Below are positions 43,299 to 51,680 of a stretch of DNA of 64,000 nucleotides, one piece after another. Position numbers and translations under genes: made by a program. Where the stretch lies: positions 889,329-953,328 of the forward strand of contig JAMPCA010000001.1 in the NCBI GenBank assembly GCA_023666425.1, in the 5' to 3' direction. Position 1 is the stretch's first letter, and every line of letters begins with the position of its first letter. The notes beneath the pieces are model-generated. The model was given only the letters and a program-made list of their open reading frames with translations, was not told the origin of the DNA and ran no database searches. This stretch comes from Muribaculaceae bacterium (GTDB lineage Bacteria > Bacillota > Clostridia > Lachnospirales > Lachnospiraceae).

Positions 43299-43973
43299 TT
43301 ATCCTTCTGTCCTCATATCCAGCTCTCTGTCCGTCTCCCAGCAGACCGCCCCCTCCTCCACCATGATATTGGGCAGATACAAAAGCCGGCTGTGGTTTTC
43401 TGTCTCATCCAGTATCATGCCGAGTGTCACAAGCTTGCTGTCATGCTCCTTTTCATGGTTTAGAAGGAATGTCTCCAGATAGCTTCCGAGATCGGTCGGC
43501 AGACTTCCCTCCGTCTCCCACAGCTCATCCAGATTTTTTGTCACGCAGACATATATATTTCTGGGAAAAAGTTCGCTCTCCCGCAGGCTTTTGAACATAT
43601 CGAAAAGCGCCTGCCTCTGTCCGAAAAGCTCCTCGCCCAGCACAAGTACCTTCAAATGGTTACAGTCCGCCTGCTTGTCAAGCTGCTGGTGAAAGGCCGA
43701 CACTGCCGCCGGAAAGCTGACTCCCTCCGTCGTGGCCGCATCCACTTTCGACGCATCCACGTCCGTGTTTTCCTTCTGGCTCAGCTCGGGAAAGCCATAG
43801 GCAAAGGCGTACTCTGTGTCATAATCCACCGCCGCCAGCATGGGAAAGCACCTGTCTTCCAGCTCCGCCGCACCGCAGCCCGCAAGCTGGAAGATGAGCA
43901 CGCAGGCTGCCAGTGCCGGACGCCGGAGGTATTTCACGCATTTTTTCACACTGCCTTTTTTTGTAATACGCAT
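43299..43973 (-). CDS. Ger(x)C-type germination lipoprotein, short form
   Basis: 224 residues. Lipobox LIFQLAGCG (Cys at 33), then a domain like the N-terminal part of GerAC: RCFPMLAAVDYDTEYAFAYGFP and HLKVLVLGEELF. Typical GerC proteins are about 370-400 residues with three domains; here the C-terminal two are missing, yet the reading frame ends cleanly and has no frameshifted remainder downstream (the next 90 bases lead to spoIIR). It is third in gerA-gerB-gerC and should be a receptor lipoprotein on the inner spore membrane. Confidence 0.82.
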   Translation of the reverse strand: MRITKKGSVKKCVKYLRRPALAACVLIFQLAGCGAAELEDRCFPMLAAVDYDTEYAFAYGFPELSQKENTDVDASKVDAATTEGVSFPAAVSAFHQQLDKQADCNHLKVLVLGEELFGQRQALFDMFKSLRESELFPRNIYVCVTKNLDELWETEGSLPTDLGSYLETFLLNHEKEHDSKLVTLGMILDETENHSRLLYLPNIMVEEGAVCWETDRELDMRTEG

Positions 43974-43979
43974 AGTCTC

Positions 43980-45125
43980 CTACTCTCCTTTTGCTGCCTT
44001 TTTTCTGTATTTTCCCACGATCAGCGCAAGCCCCGGAAGAAGCACCAGAAGCGGCATGCCGAGATAGCACACATAATTCAAAAACAGTCCTTCCCCGTCC
44101 CGATAGTAGAACAGCTCCGCCACAAGAAATGCCAGCGCCATCATGCACCCCAGGGAAATCCAGCTCCTTTTGCTGTGCCCATCCGGCGCATCGGCATCCT
44201 CTTCTTTCGTCTCCTCCGGCAAGAAGGCCGCCGTCAGGAGCTTTGTCCCGTAAAACAGATACAGATTGACCAGCGCAAAAAGTGTAAAAAACCAGATTCC
44301 CAGCATGAAAGCGTCAAAACGTTTCAAAAAGCTGCTCCGCAGATGGATATTGCTCATAAGCGTCACCGCCGGATAGCGCATGTGCATAAGCGCCCCGCTT
44401 CCAAAGCTGCCGAGCAACAGCAGATAGAGCACGAAGAGCACCAGCACCGCGCTCCACAGCGCCGCCATGACGGTGGGTATGAGCTGTTTCTCCTTCTCCT
44501 TTTTCACATAGGCCGGGAAAAACACCACTGCAAAAAGCGGAATAAAGCAGAACACCTCAAGGAGCGCTCCCTTTGTCAGATTTCCCGGGCTGCTTTTAAA
44601 AAACGGCCCGACATACGCCCATTCCATATCGGAAAAGGCGGTCAGAAACATGAGCACAAGTCCCACTGCCAGCACCACGAAGAGTACTTCGTAGAGCCTC
44701 GCCCGGCTCTCGATACCGCCACAGACGGCATAAGCCGCCGCCAGCAGAATAAGGATCAGTATCAGCGTGTAGGACTGCTCCGGGATCAGTCCCTTCTTCA
44801 TCACATCTGCAAAGATATATGCGCCAAATCCGGCCTCCAGCATCGCATGAAAACTCAAAAACAGAAGGATCAGCCTGGCGAGCCAGCCCGGAATGCTCTG
44901 GTTTACATAAGTGACCAGATCGGTTTTCATACCCGCCACGATACGACCGAGATACCAGAGATACACGGATGCCAGTCCGCCTCCAATCACTATGGAAAGC
45001 AGGCCGTCGCTGCCGGAAAAATAGGACAGCTTCGCCGGAAGCTCCAGCGTACAAACGCCGATCAGATCAAATACAAACAGCCGGTATACCTGGCGCATGG
45101 ATATTTTGTCATTGCCTGAAAACAT
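43980..45125 (-). CDS. Spore germination permease GerB type
   Basis: 381 residues, about ten membrane spans, GerAB/APC-like: GNDKISMRQVYRLFVFDLIGVCTLELP at the N-terminus and TAFSDMEWAYVGPFF in the middle. It forms the germinant-binding membrane part of the GerA receptor. Three bases from the end of gerA; GerC follows by 6 bases. Confidence 0.9.
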   Translation of the reverse strand: MFSGNDKISMRQVYRLFVFDLIGVCTLELPAKLSYFSGSDGLLSIVIGGGLASVYLWYLGRIVAGMKTDLVTYVNQSIPGWLARLILLFLSFHAMLEAGFGAYIFADVMKKGLIPEQSYTLILILILLAAAYAVCGGIESRARLYEVLFVVLAVGLVLMFLTAFSDMEWAYVGPFFKSSPGNLTKGALLEVFCFIPLFAVVFFPAYVKKEKEKQLIPTVMAALWSAVLVLFVLYLLLLGSFGSGALMHMRYPAVTLMSNIHLRSSFLKRFDAFMLGIWFFTLFALVNLYLFYGTKLLTAAFLPEETKEEDADAPDGHSKRSWISLGCMMALAFLVAELFYYRDGEGLFLNYVCYLGMPLLVLLPGLALIVGKYRKKAAKGE

Positions 45126-45128
45126 TCT

Positions 45129-46628
45129 CTAACCGTTCCCTTTCTTCTTTTTCAGCTTCACCCGCCGTCCCCGTCTCGCGTAGATCGGCCGCCGCGTCAT
45201 TTTCCTCATGGGCGCACGCCAGATGCTGTCCCTCTCGTCCTCGTAGTCGTTCAGGTCAGCGCCCACAAAGGGCATGAGGTACGGAATCCAGAAGCTCTTA
45301 AGCCTGCACAAATGAATGAGCACGGTGAGAAGCCCCAGCAAAAAACCGAAAAAGCCCAGCCACGCGGACATTAGGATAATATAAAATTTCAATATCCGGA
45401 AGGAGAAGGCAAACTCCTCATTCGGAATCGAGAAGGAGCACAGCGCCGTGAACGCGACCACGATCACCACGATGGGACTCACCAGATTCGCCTCCACCGC
45501 CGCCTGACCGATGATCAGACCTCCCACGATGCCGATGGTATTTCCCATGGCTCCGGGCAGGCGCACCCCCGCCTCCCGCAGAAGTTCAAAAGACAGCTCC
45601 ATCAAAATGACCTCGAGCACCGCCGGGAAGGGCACGCCAATCCTCGCCTCCCAGAAGGACAAAAGCAGCGGCGTCGGCAAAATCTGCGTGTGAAAATTCG
45701 TCACTGCCAGATAGAGTCCCGGAAGGCTCATCGCAAAAAACGCCGCAAGGAAACGAAGGATCCGGGCGAAGGTTGCCACCTCAAACCTGTTGTAATAATC
45801 GTCGCTCGTTTTCAGGAAGGAATTGAAATCCGTGGGGAGTATCAGCGCGGTGGGGGAATTGTCGCTCATCACTACCACCCGCCCCTCCATCACGGCAAGC
45901 GCCGCCCTGTCCGGCCGCTGTGTCGTCTGGAACTGCGGAAAGGGCGAGTACCATTTCCGCTCCGCGAGCTGCTCTAAAATCCCGCTGTCCATCACGCCGT
46001 CAATCTCATACTCTGTGAGCCGTTTTTCAATTTCTTCAAGCACCGAAGGATAAGCGAGATCCTCCATATAGACCAGACTCACCAGTGTGTGGGAGTACAC
46101 GCCCTGATTGATGTTTTTTATCTTTACCCGTGTGGAGCGGATCCGCTTTCGGATCAGTGCGGTATTGGTTTTTACAGAATCGGTGAACCCCTCCTTGGAG
46201 CCACGGATCACCTTTTCCGAGTCCGGCTCCTGCACGCCTGCACCCGGATACCCCTTATCTGCAATCTTGAGCGCCTTGTCGTAGCCGTCCACAAAAAGGA
46301 TCGCATCCCCCGTCAGCATACCGTTCGCCGCATCCTCAATGTAAGTAAAGGGCGTCACATCGGAGATCCCCATGGCATTGTCATCGAGCACCCGGCCGAC
46401 GTCTGCATCGGGCGTCCTGCCCAGATAGGCCAGCGCGCGCCCCAGCGCCGTATTCTCCAGCATCATATTTGTGACGCTTCCCTCTATATAGGCCAGAAAG
46501 CACTCGCGCTTTTTATCACTGCCGAGCGCCATTCTCCGCATTTTAATATCGGCGCACTCTGCAAAAATGCGCTGATACTCTGCAATATTCTTTTCTAAAT
46601 CCGTGGAAATTTTCGTCTTGTCTGTCAT
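45129..46628 (-). CDS. Spore germination receptor subunit GerA
   Basis: 499 residues. Soluble N-terminal part (about 1-275), membrane part with four to five spans, and a basic C-terminal tail. Signatures: FIEGSVTNMMLENTALG-like region, SDNSPTALILPTDFNSFLKTSDDYYNRFEVATFARILRF and PFPAVLEVILMELSFELLREAGVRLPG. Part of the nutrient germinant receptor. AAGGAGAG precedes the ATG; a sigma-G-like promoter is upstream. Confidence 0.95.
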   Translation of the reverse strand: MTDKTKISTDLEKNIAEYQRIFAECADIKMRRMALGSDKKRECFLAYIEGSVTNMMLENTALGRALAYLGRTPDADVGRVLDDNAMGISDVTPFTYIEDAANGMLTGDAILFVDGYDKALKIADKGYPGAGVQEPDSEKVIRGSKEGFTDSVKTNTALIRKRIRSTRVKIKNINQGVYSHTLVSLVYMEDLAYPSVLEEIEKRLTEYEIDGVMDSGILEQLAERKWYSPFPQFQTTQRPDRAALAVMEGRVVVMSDNSPTALILPTDFNSFLKTSDDYYNRFEVATFARILRFLAAFFAMSLPGLYLAVTNFHTQILPTPLLLSFWEARIGVPFPAVLEVILMELSFELLREAGVRLPGAMGNTIGIVGGLIIGQAAVEANLVSPIVVIVVAFTALCSFSIPNEEFAFSFRILKFYIILMSAWLGFFGFLLGLLTVLIHLCRLKSFWIPYLMPFVGADLNDYEDERDSIWRAPMRKMTRRPIYARRGRRVKLKKKKGNG

Positions 46629-46650
46629 CGCGGCACTCTCCTTGTGCCGT

Positions 46651-46680
46651 TAGTATGGACAGATGCTATGCGAAATATAC
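46651..46680 (-). promoter_or_regulatory. Sigma-G-like promoter of the gerA operon
   Basis: On the minus strand GTATA (46676-46680), 18 bases, CATACTA (46651-46657), which fits the forespore sigma-G pattern (GMATR-18-CATNMTA as known from Bacillus) apart from one -35 base. gerA operons are sigma-G dependent in Bacillus. It sits 23 bases before gerA. Confidence 0.5.
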
Positions 46681-46690
46681 GAAAGGTTTT

Positions 46691-46725
46691 ACAAACAAAA
46701 GAGACCGACACGCAATCTGTCGGTC
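46691..46725 (-). terminator. Terminator of the DUF4474-lipoprotein operon
   Basis: On the minus strand GACCGACA/TGTCGGTC with a 7-base loop is followed by TCTTTTGTTTGT. It ends the transcript that begins at the riboswitch near 51.5 kb. Confidence 0.82.
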
Positions 46726-46748
46726 TCCCTGCACATTCCAGCAATCCG

Positions 46749-47327
46749 CTGTACACATATGAGTCTACCACCACATGACATATCATTTAAGCATCAATAA
46801 AACAAACAGCTTCATCCGGATAATCCTCTTTCTCCGGATCATACATATCTTTATCAAGCAATCCTATACTCACAATTCCCACATATTCCGGATGATCCAG
46901 GTATATATTATATGCATTGTGCCTAAAAATATATGTCTTACCGGTGCTTGTCTTAAATTCTACCCTTGATTCAATGCTTTCTACCGTTACCCCCCTCATC
47001 TCCTCTGAGTTCCATCCACCACGGCCTGAATGTGTTATATCATACGATACGATCTCACCATCAACAAAATCAATCCATTCCTCTATCTCCCCCTCCAGAT
47101 CCGAATGTTGTTCCTTTGCATATGAACAGAATTGCTCCATAATAATTGCAGGATCTTTTTCCTTAATCCCCGTCATAATCACCTCAACCTGCCCATCCGC
47201 AATTTGCTTCGGTGACTTCCACTCTCCTTCCTTTCCACATCCCTCCAGCAAAAGTACAGCCACCATCAGCGCAACCATAAAAATTCTAATTCTTCGGCCT
47301 TCCATCATACGATTCCCCTCCATAATA
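46749..47327. repeat. Duplicated unit, copy 1
   Basis: This unit and 47346-47922 are direct repeats of about 578 bases, sharing roughly nine bases in ten by eye, covering each lipoprotein gene, its ribosome-binding site and 35 bases after its stop (shared GTACACATA..GTCTACC). A recent tandem duplication. Confidence 0.85.
46787..47308 (-). CDS. Lipoprotein, tandem copy 1 (DUF5104-like)
   Basis: 173 residues from the ATG at 47308 (GGAGGGG 6 bases upstream). Lipobox LLLEGCGKEG; mature part MTGIKEKDPAIIMEQFCSYAKEQHSDLEGEIEEWIDFVDGEIVSYD and DHPEYVGIVSIGLL. It resembles the small DUF5104-type lipoproteins (helical, KDPxxIxxMFSxYAK-like), of unknown function. It duplicates the gene at 47384-47902, with differences mostly at GRGGWN/GRDGLE, FRH/FIH, and the C-terminus (DPEKEDYPDEAVCFIDA against DPEEGYPDEAVCAINA). 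Last gene of the operon. Confidence 0.82.
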   Translation of the reverse strand: MMEGRRIRIFMVALMVAVLLLEGCGKEGEWKSPKQIADGQVEVIMTGIKEKDPAIIMEQFCSYAKEQHSDLEGEIEEWIDFVDGEIVSYDITHSGRGGWNSEEMRGVTVESIESRVEFKTSTGKTYIFRHNAYNIYLDHPEYVGIVSIGLLDKDMYDPEKEDYPDEAVCFIDA

Positions 47328-47345
47328 CTGCATTTAAGAAATCAT

Positions 47346-47922
47346 CTGTACACATATAAGTCTACCACCACATGACATATCATTTAAGCATTTATGGCGC
47401 AAACGGCCTCATCCGGATAACCTTCCTCCGGATCATACATATCCGCATCAAGCAATCCTATACTCACAATTCCCACATATTCCGGATGATCCAGATATAC
47501 ATTATATGCATGGTGTATAAATGTATATGTCTTCCCGGTACTTGTCTTCAATTCTACCATTGATTCAATTCTTTCTACCGTTATCCCTCTCATCTCTTCT
47601 GATTCCAAGCCGTCACGGCCTGAATGTATTATATCATACGATACGATCTCACCATCAACAAAATCAATCCATTCCTCTATCTCTCCCTCCAGATCCGAAT
47701 GTTGTTCCTTGGCATATGAACAGAATTGTTCCATAATAATTGCAGGATCTTTTTCCTTAATCCCCGTCATAATTGCCTCGACCTGCCCATCCGCAATTTG
47801 TTTCGGTGACTTCCACTCTCCTTCCTTTCCACATCCCCCCAGCAAAAGTGCAGCCACCATCAGCGCAACCATAAAAGTTCTAATTCTTCGGCCTTCCATC
47901 ATACGATTCCCTTCCATAATAA
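47346..47922. repeat. Duplicated unit, copy 2
   Basis: Second copy of the direct repeat described at 46749-47327; its upstream end lies inside the 3' end of the large protein gene, which shows that the copy nearest to the large gene is the original position. Confidence 0.85.
47384..47902 (-). CDS. Lipoprotein, tandem copy 2 (DUF5104-like)
   Basis: 172 residues from the ATG at 47902 (GGAAGGG 6 bases upstream). Lipobox LLLGGCGKEG. Its first 23 bases overlap the end of the 1179-residue protein gene in another frame, so translation is coupled to it. Close paralogue of copy 1. Extracytoplasmic membrane anchoring, overlap with a large secreted protein, and duplication are what one expects of an immunity or partner protein, but no such role is known for this family. 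Confidence 0.82.
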   Translation of the reverse strand: MMEGRRIRTFMVALMVAALLLGGCGKEGEWKSPKQIADGQVEAIMTGIKEKDPAIIMEQFCSYAKEQHSDLEGEIEEWIDFVDGEIVSYDIIHSGRDGLESEEMRGITVERIESMVELKTSTGKTYTFIHHAYNVYLDHPEYVGIVSIGLLDADMYDPEEGYPDEAVCAINA

Positions 47923-50900
47923 TAAATCCATACTGTTTTATTTTCATCATCAAATATGAGATAGTCACTATATTTGTTTTTACTGTTGCTTTTCTTTTCT
48001 ATTTCAGCAGTTGCTTTCAAAGCCTCATAGATTGCCGTCGCATTATGCTCCCCGGTCTCAGACAAATCTACAGATCCGACAAAGACCATCTTGCCTGGAT
48101 TTGGATACAAGTATTTGGTATTGTATCCGGTGAAGCCCGTAATCCACCACTGCTTCTGGCTGGGCGCCCAGTTAAATAAAGTATCAATATCATTCACGCC
48201 GTAATAATTGTACAAGCTCAATGTCATGGGCACCTCAAAATCAATCGCGTGATAATGCACTGTATTGTCGTCCCCGATATCGGTCAGCTCGTACAGCCCA
48301 ATTTCTGCTCCGCTGTGAACATTCCAGTAATCTCCCTTCCATATCCACAAGATATAATTCCCACCCTTAAAGGGCATATTGTTCATATTTGTTACAATCC
48401 GGAACACATCATCATATAAATCATTGTATCCAAAATATCTCTGCCAGGTCTCCGGCTGGGAGTGGTAGGCCATATTCTCATTATCGTACACAAAATTTAA
48501 AAAATATGCGCCTATAACGGTCTGAAATTCTTCGTTGCAGAACAGCTTAATCAGCATTGCCGCCGGCCGGAATACATCCCCATATTTATCAACCGGTCCC
48601 CGCAGCTTTATAATGAGTCCGACAATTACGTCCGCAATCTCCTGATTATTTGGAATGTCCTTATCAATTGCATTTTTGACCAATTCAGAAAACTCCGGCA
48701 CCTGAAATCCAAAATCATTTTTATACTCTGTACCTACCGTTCCATTGGTCTGCTGAATCACATGATTATTCCACATTCCCATCGGCCCATTGGGAATGAG
48801 GGGATCCGGGTCAGCCGGTGCTGCGATCCTTCCATTTGCCCACCGCGCAAAGCCATCATATAGGCCATCGCCATCCGAATCAATGCTGGTCGGATCCGAT
48901 TCGAATCTTCCAATCACCCTTACCTTTGTCTTGTCTGCGTTATATATGTATTTCAGCTCAACGATCTCCTCTCCATCAGGCAGACCATCTCCATCGGTAT
49001 CGGGATTATTTTTGTCAAGCTTAATCTCTACACCATTAAAAATTGCCATATGGTCTTCATAATAATCCGGAAGACCATCTCCATCGCTGTCAACCGTGAG
49101 GTCAATCCTCTCGTTAATATCCTGATAGATATCAGCAAGCTCATCCGCCTGCTCCGCCAGATAGAACTTTCCGGCTGTATCCACGGCTAAAGGCTTCATA
49201 TAGCTGGTAAAATATTCGCTGCTGTTTCCCAAACCTACTGTGTGAATTCTGATTTTTTTCTCATTTGCATTGCTTACTACTGCTGAATGCAGATATGTGT
49301 CAAAGGATTCTCCGTCACTCAGCACAATTATCATCTTCAACACATCATCATCTGTGGACTCAAACAGAGAAAATGCATTCAAAATGCCCAAATACATATT
49401 AGTACTTTCTTCTATTTGGAAATTATCTGGTTGTAAACAGTGTTTTGCCACATCTTTATTCTCTGTCAGAGTGGAAGTCAATTTGATGCTAGACCCCCAA
49501 AATTTTACCACCCCGATCTTACTTCCCTCCGGCAGCCTGTCTACCAGCTGTCTTGCCACTGTCAGTCTCTCATAATCAGGGTCATTTGTTATCATGCTGA
49601 TGGAGCTGTCAATAACAAATACAACCTCCAGCCCCGTAAAGCCACTGGTATCCCACTCATCTACCCATATGAAAGAATTCTCATACACCGTCCTGTTAAT
49701 CAGGATATACTTCGAAAAATGCTCTACATCTGCATAGGCCACATTTCCAGATACCCTCGTGGAAAGCGGCTCAAGCTCCTGCTCCTCCTCATTGAAATAA
49801 TAAATAACCGGGTCAAAGCCCTCCTGATCTAAAAGTGCTTTGTCAAAAGCAAAGCTGATTGTCGCTAAATCAAATGTACCTTCCACACTGAATTCATAGG
49901 CATCTCCGATATATCCCGGCATATCCTCCGGAAACAGGCATTCACTTCCCACTGGCGATACCTCCAGCGTCTCCACCTGCTTTCCCTCTAATGTAAGTTC
50001 AACAGCGGCCTGCACAGAATCCTCATTCTCTGAAACCTTTTTTATAATAAAGTCTTCCTCTTTCTTCAAAGGATCTGTCCCAAGTTCAATCTCTTTTCCA
50101 TCCGAAACACCGTCGCCATCGGTATCGGGAAGAAGTGGAGCCGTATGATAGATTTTTACCTCCTCGCCATCGCTCAGGCCATCCCCGTCGGTATCCTCAG
50201 AAAGCAGAGCTGTGCCATAGGGCAGCTCCCCAGCATTGCTCAGACCATCTCCATCGCAATCCTCATCTCCATCCTCCACGCCATTGCCGTCGGTATCCGA
50301 AAGTAATGGATCCGTTCCCAGATCATTGATTTCTATATAGTCCGAAATTCCATCTCCATCCGTGTCCGCTTTTCCGGGGTCTGTTCCCATCAACTCCTCA
50401 AATACATCTGCAATACTGTCTCCATCTGTATCCGTCTCATCCGCATAATGAAACCACTTGGCATAAAGTGTCAGATCCTCACAAACCGTTGTTTCCTCAA
50501 AATCAAAATAGTTTGTAAGTCCTCTGTCCGTATACCAGCCCATAAAGACATAATCATCTCTTGTCGGGCTTTCCGGCCTGACCACACAGCCCCCATTTTC
50601 CACCTTCTGAAGCCCCGGAATATTGCTTACATCCTCTGCCAGCACATCAAAAGAAACTCTTCTCTCCACCGATATTCCATAGGAGTACAAGTGAAAACTC
50701 TCCGGCTGTATCTCTTTGCTCCCACCCTCACCGGTAAAACCAAAGGAAATCGTCGTTCCTGCGGGAATATTAGCATTGTATCCATTATTTTTAATAACAT
50801 AATGCTCTCCCTCATGGGATTCAATCCTGCCGTTCCAGATATTGATAATCTCCCTGCCAAAATCAAATTCTAACACCCAGTCCTCAATTACCTGCTCTGA

Positions 50901-51419
50901 ATTGTTGGTAATCGACACCGTCCCGGTAAATCCACTTCCCCAGTCGCTGTCCAAATGATAGCTAACTGAATAATCATCCTGCGCTGAATCCACCGGTCCT
51001 CCAAGCAGGCGATAGCTGTCTGGGTATCCCGCAAAATCCTCTCCGCCGCTAAATCCAAATTCCACGCTTCCGCCTGCTGCAATATCCTGATTCCAACCAG
51101 CATTTTTAATGACATAATATCCGTCTTCCTGACTGCTGATCTCTCCATTCCAGATATTCGCTATTGTCCCCTCATAATCAAAGCCCAGTATCCAGTTCTC
51201 AATTATTTGATCCGAAGTATTTTCAATCTTAATATTTGCATTACAGCCGCCACTCCAGCTCCCCGTAAGAGTAAATACCACCTGAAATCCTTCTCCCTCA
51301 TAGACAGTCTCTGCTGTCTGAGAAAGGTTTTCTTCCGCAAAGGCACTCGGTATTGCCGCACCAAAACAAATATTCAATGCCAGCAGCAGCGCCAACAGTC
51401 TTCTCATACATTTTTTCAT
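47880..51419 (-). CDS. Large secreted CBM2-VWA-TSP3-DUF4474 protein
   Basis: 1179 residues. Signal peptide 1-28; two CBM2-like sandwiches (about 38-142 and 146-247, each with IANIWNGEIS/IINIWNGRIE and a GYN/GWN ..PAG..FGF motif); InlB_B-type repeat about 255-322 (PTRDDYVFMGWYTD, LYAKW); TSP3/calcium DTDGDG repeats about 328-450; a VWA domain about 597-775 with MIDAS D604-S606-S608 and D702; more TSP3 repeats 777-855; and a C-terminal domain with YDDVF, WIWKGDYWNVHSGAEIGLY and WWITGF that I recognise as DUF4474-like. No LPXTG or SLH anchor. AGAGGAG precedes the ATG. Controlled by the upstream riboswitch. Role inferred: polysaccharide-binding adhesin or secreted effector. Confidence 0.85.
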   Translation of the reverse strand: MKKCMRRLLALLLALNICFGAAIPSAFAEENLSQTAETVYEGEGFQVVFTLTGSWSGGCNANIKIENTSDQIIENWILGFDYEGTIANIWNGEISSQEDGYYVIKNAGWNQDIAAGGSVEFGFSGGEDFAGYPDSYRLLGGPVDSAQDDYSVSYHLDSDWGSGFTGTVSITNNSEQVIEDWVLEFDFGREIINIWNGRIESHEGEHYVIKNNGYNANIPAGTTISFGFTGEGGSKEIQPESFHLYSYGISVERRVSFDVLAEDVSNIPGLQKVENGGCVVRPESPTRDDYVFMGWYTDRGLTNYFDFEETTVCEDLTLYAKWFHYADETDTDGDSIADVFEELMGTDPGKADTDGDGISDYIEINDLGTDPLLSDTDGNGVEDGDEDCDGDGLSNAGELPYGTALLSEDTDGDGLSDGEEVKIYHTAPLLPDTDGDGVSDGKEIELGTDPLKKEEDFIIKKVSENEDSVQAAVELTLEGKQVETLEVSPVGSECLFPEDMPGYIGDAYEFSVEGTFDLATISFAFDKALLDQEGFDPVIYYFNEEEQELEPLSTRVSGNVAYADVEHFSKYILINRTVYENSFIWVDEWDTSGFTGLEVVFVIDSSISMITNDPDYERLTVARQLVDRLPEGSKIGVVKFWGSSIKLTSTLTENKDVAKHCLQPDNFQIEESTNMYLGILNAFSLFESTDDDVLKMIIVLSDGESFDTYLHSAVVSNANEKKIRIHTVGLGNSSEYFTSYMKPLAVDTAGKFYLAEQADELADIYQDINERIDLTVDSDGDGLPDYYEDHMAIFNGVEIKLDKNNPDTDGDGLPDGEEIVELKYIYNADKTKVRVIGRFESDPTSIDSDGDGLYDGFARWANGRIAAPADPDPLIPNGPMGMWNNHVIQQTNGTVGTEYKNDFGFQVPEFSELVKNAIDKDIPNNQEIADVIVGLIIKLRGPVDKYGDVFRPAAMLIKLFCNEEFQTVIGAYFLNFVYDNENMAYHSQPETWQRYFGYNDLYDDVFRIVTNMNNMPFKGGNYILWIWKGDYWNVHSGAEIGLYELTDIGDDNTVHYHAIDFEVPMTLSLYNYYGVNDIDTLFNWAPSQKQWWITGFTGYNTKYLYPNPGKMVFVGSVDLSETGEHNATAIYEALKATAEIEKKSNSKNKYSDYLIFDDENKTVWIYYYGRESYDGRPKN

Positions 51420-51435
51420 CTTTATCTCCTCTCAT

Positions 51436-51470
51436 AAAAAAACGGCTGCAATGAATCATCACTGCAACCG
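51436..51470 (-). terminator. Riboswitch-linked terminator
   Basis: On the minus strand CGGTTGCAGTGA and TCATTGCAGCCG with a 4-base loop form a strong stem followed by seven T residues, 9 bases before the Shine-Dalgarno of the large gene. Its 5' arm overlaps the 3' end of the aptamer (GGTTGC), so ligand binding and termination should compete. Confidence 0.85.
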
Positions 51471-51556
51471 AACCGCCAGTATAGCAGACATGCTATCTGC
51501 TACTTAGGCTTCATGCTTTGCGTCCTTACGTTTCCATAAGTTTGCTCTTTTATAAA
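51464..51556 (-). promoter_or_regulatory. GEMM-I cyclic-dinucleotide riboswitch
   Basis: Minus strand shows the class I signature: GAGCAAAC, a 6-bp stem CTTATG/CGTAAG capped by GAAA, GGACGCAAAGC, GCCTAAG (tetraloop receptor side), a P3 stem TAGCAGA/TCTGCTA, and CTGGC closing with GCC, then GGTTCGGTTGC. GEMM-I RNAs bind c-di-GMP; a subset binds 3',3'-cGAMP. The base matching position 20 of the Vibrio Vc2 RNA appears to be A, not G, so ligand choice is open. The overlap with the terminator suggests an ON switch. Confidence 0.88.
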
Positions 51557-51564
51557 GTTAAGGT

Positions 51565-51594
51565 ATTATAGCACAAAATAGACAGTACATGCAA
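51565..51594 (-). promoter_or_regulatory. Promoter of the riboswitch operon
   Basis: TTGCAT (51589-51594), 18-base spacer, TATAAT (51565-51570) on the minus strand, placing the start a few bases before the aptamer. Confidence 0.65.
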
Positions 51595-51680
51595 GATAAA
51601 TTTTTCCGCAGGCTCTGCTGGTATCTTTCGGGACTCTGCTGATAGCGTTGCTTGCCTGCATAGATAGGAAGAACAAGCGA

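Noticed and set aside
43299-43973. Frameshift as cause of the short gerC
   Set aside because: No continuation of the missing GerC domains was found in other frames in the 90 bases before spoIIR.
43656-45119. Plus-strand frame of 487 codons across gerC and gerB
   Set aside because: Antisense to germination genes; translation is His/Gln/Lys-rich low-complexity without homology features.
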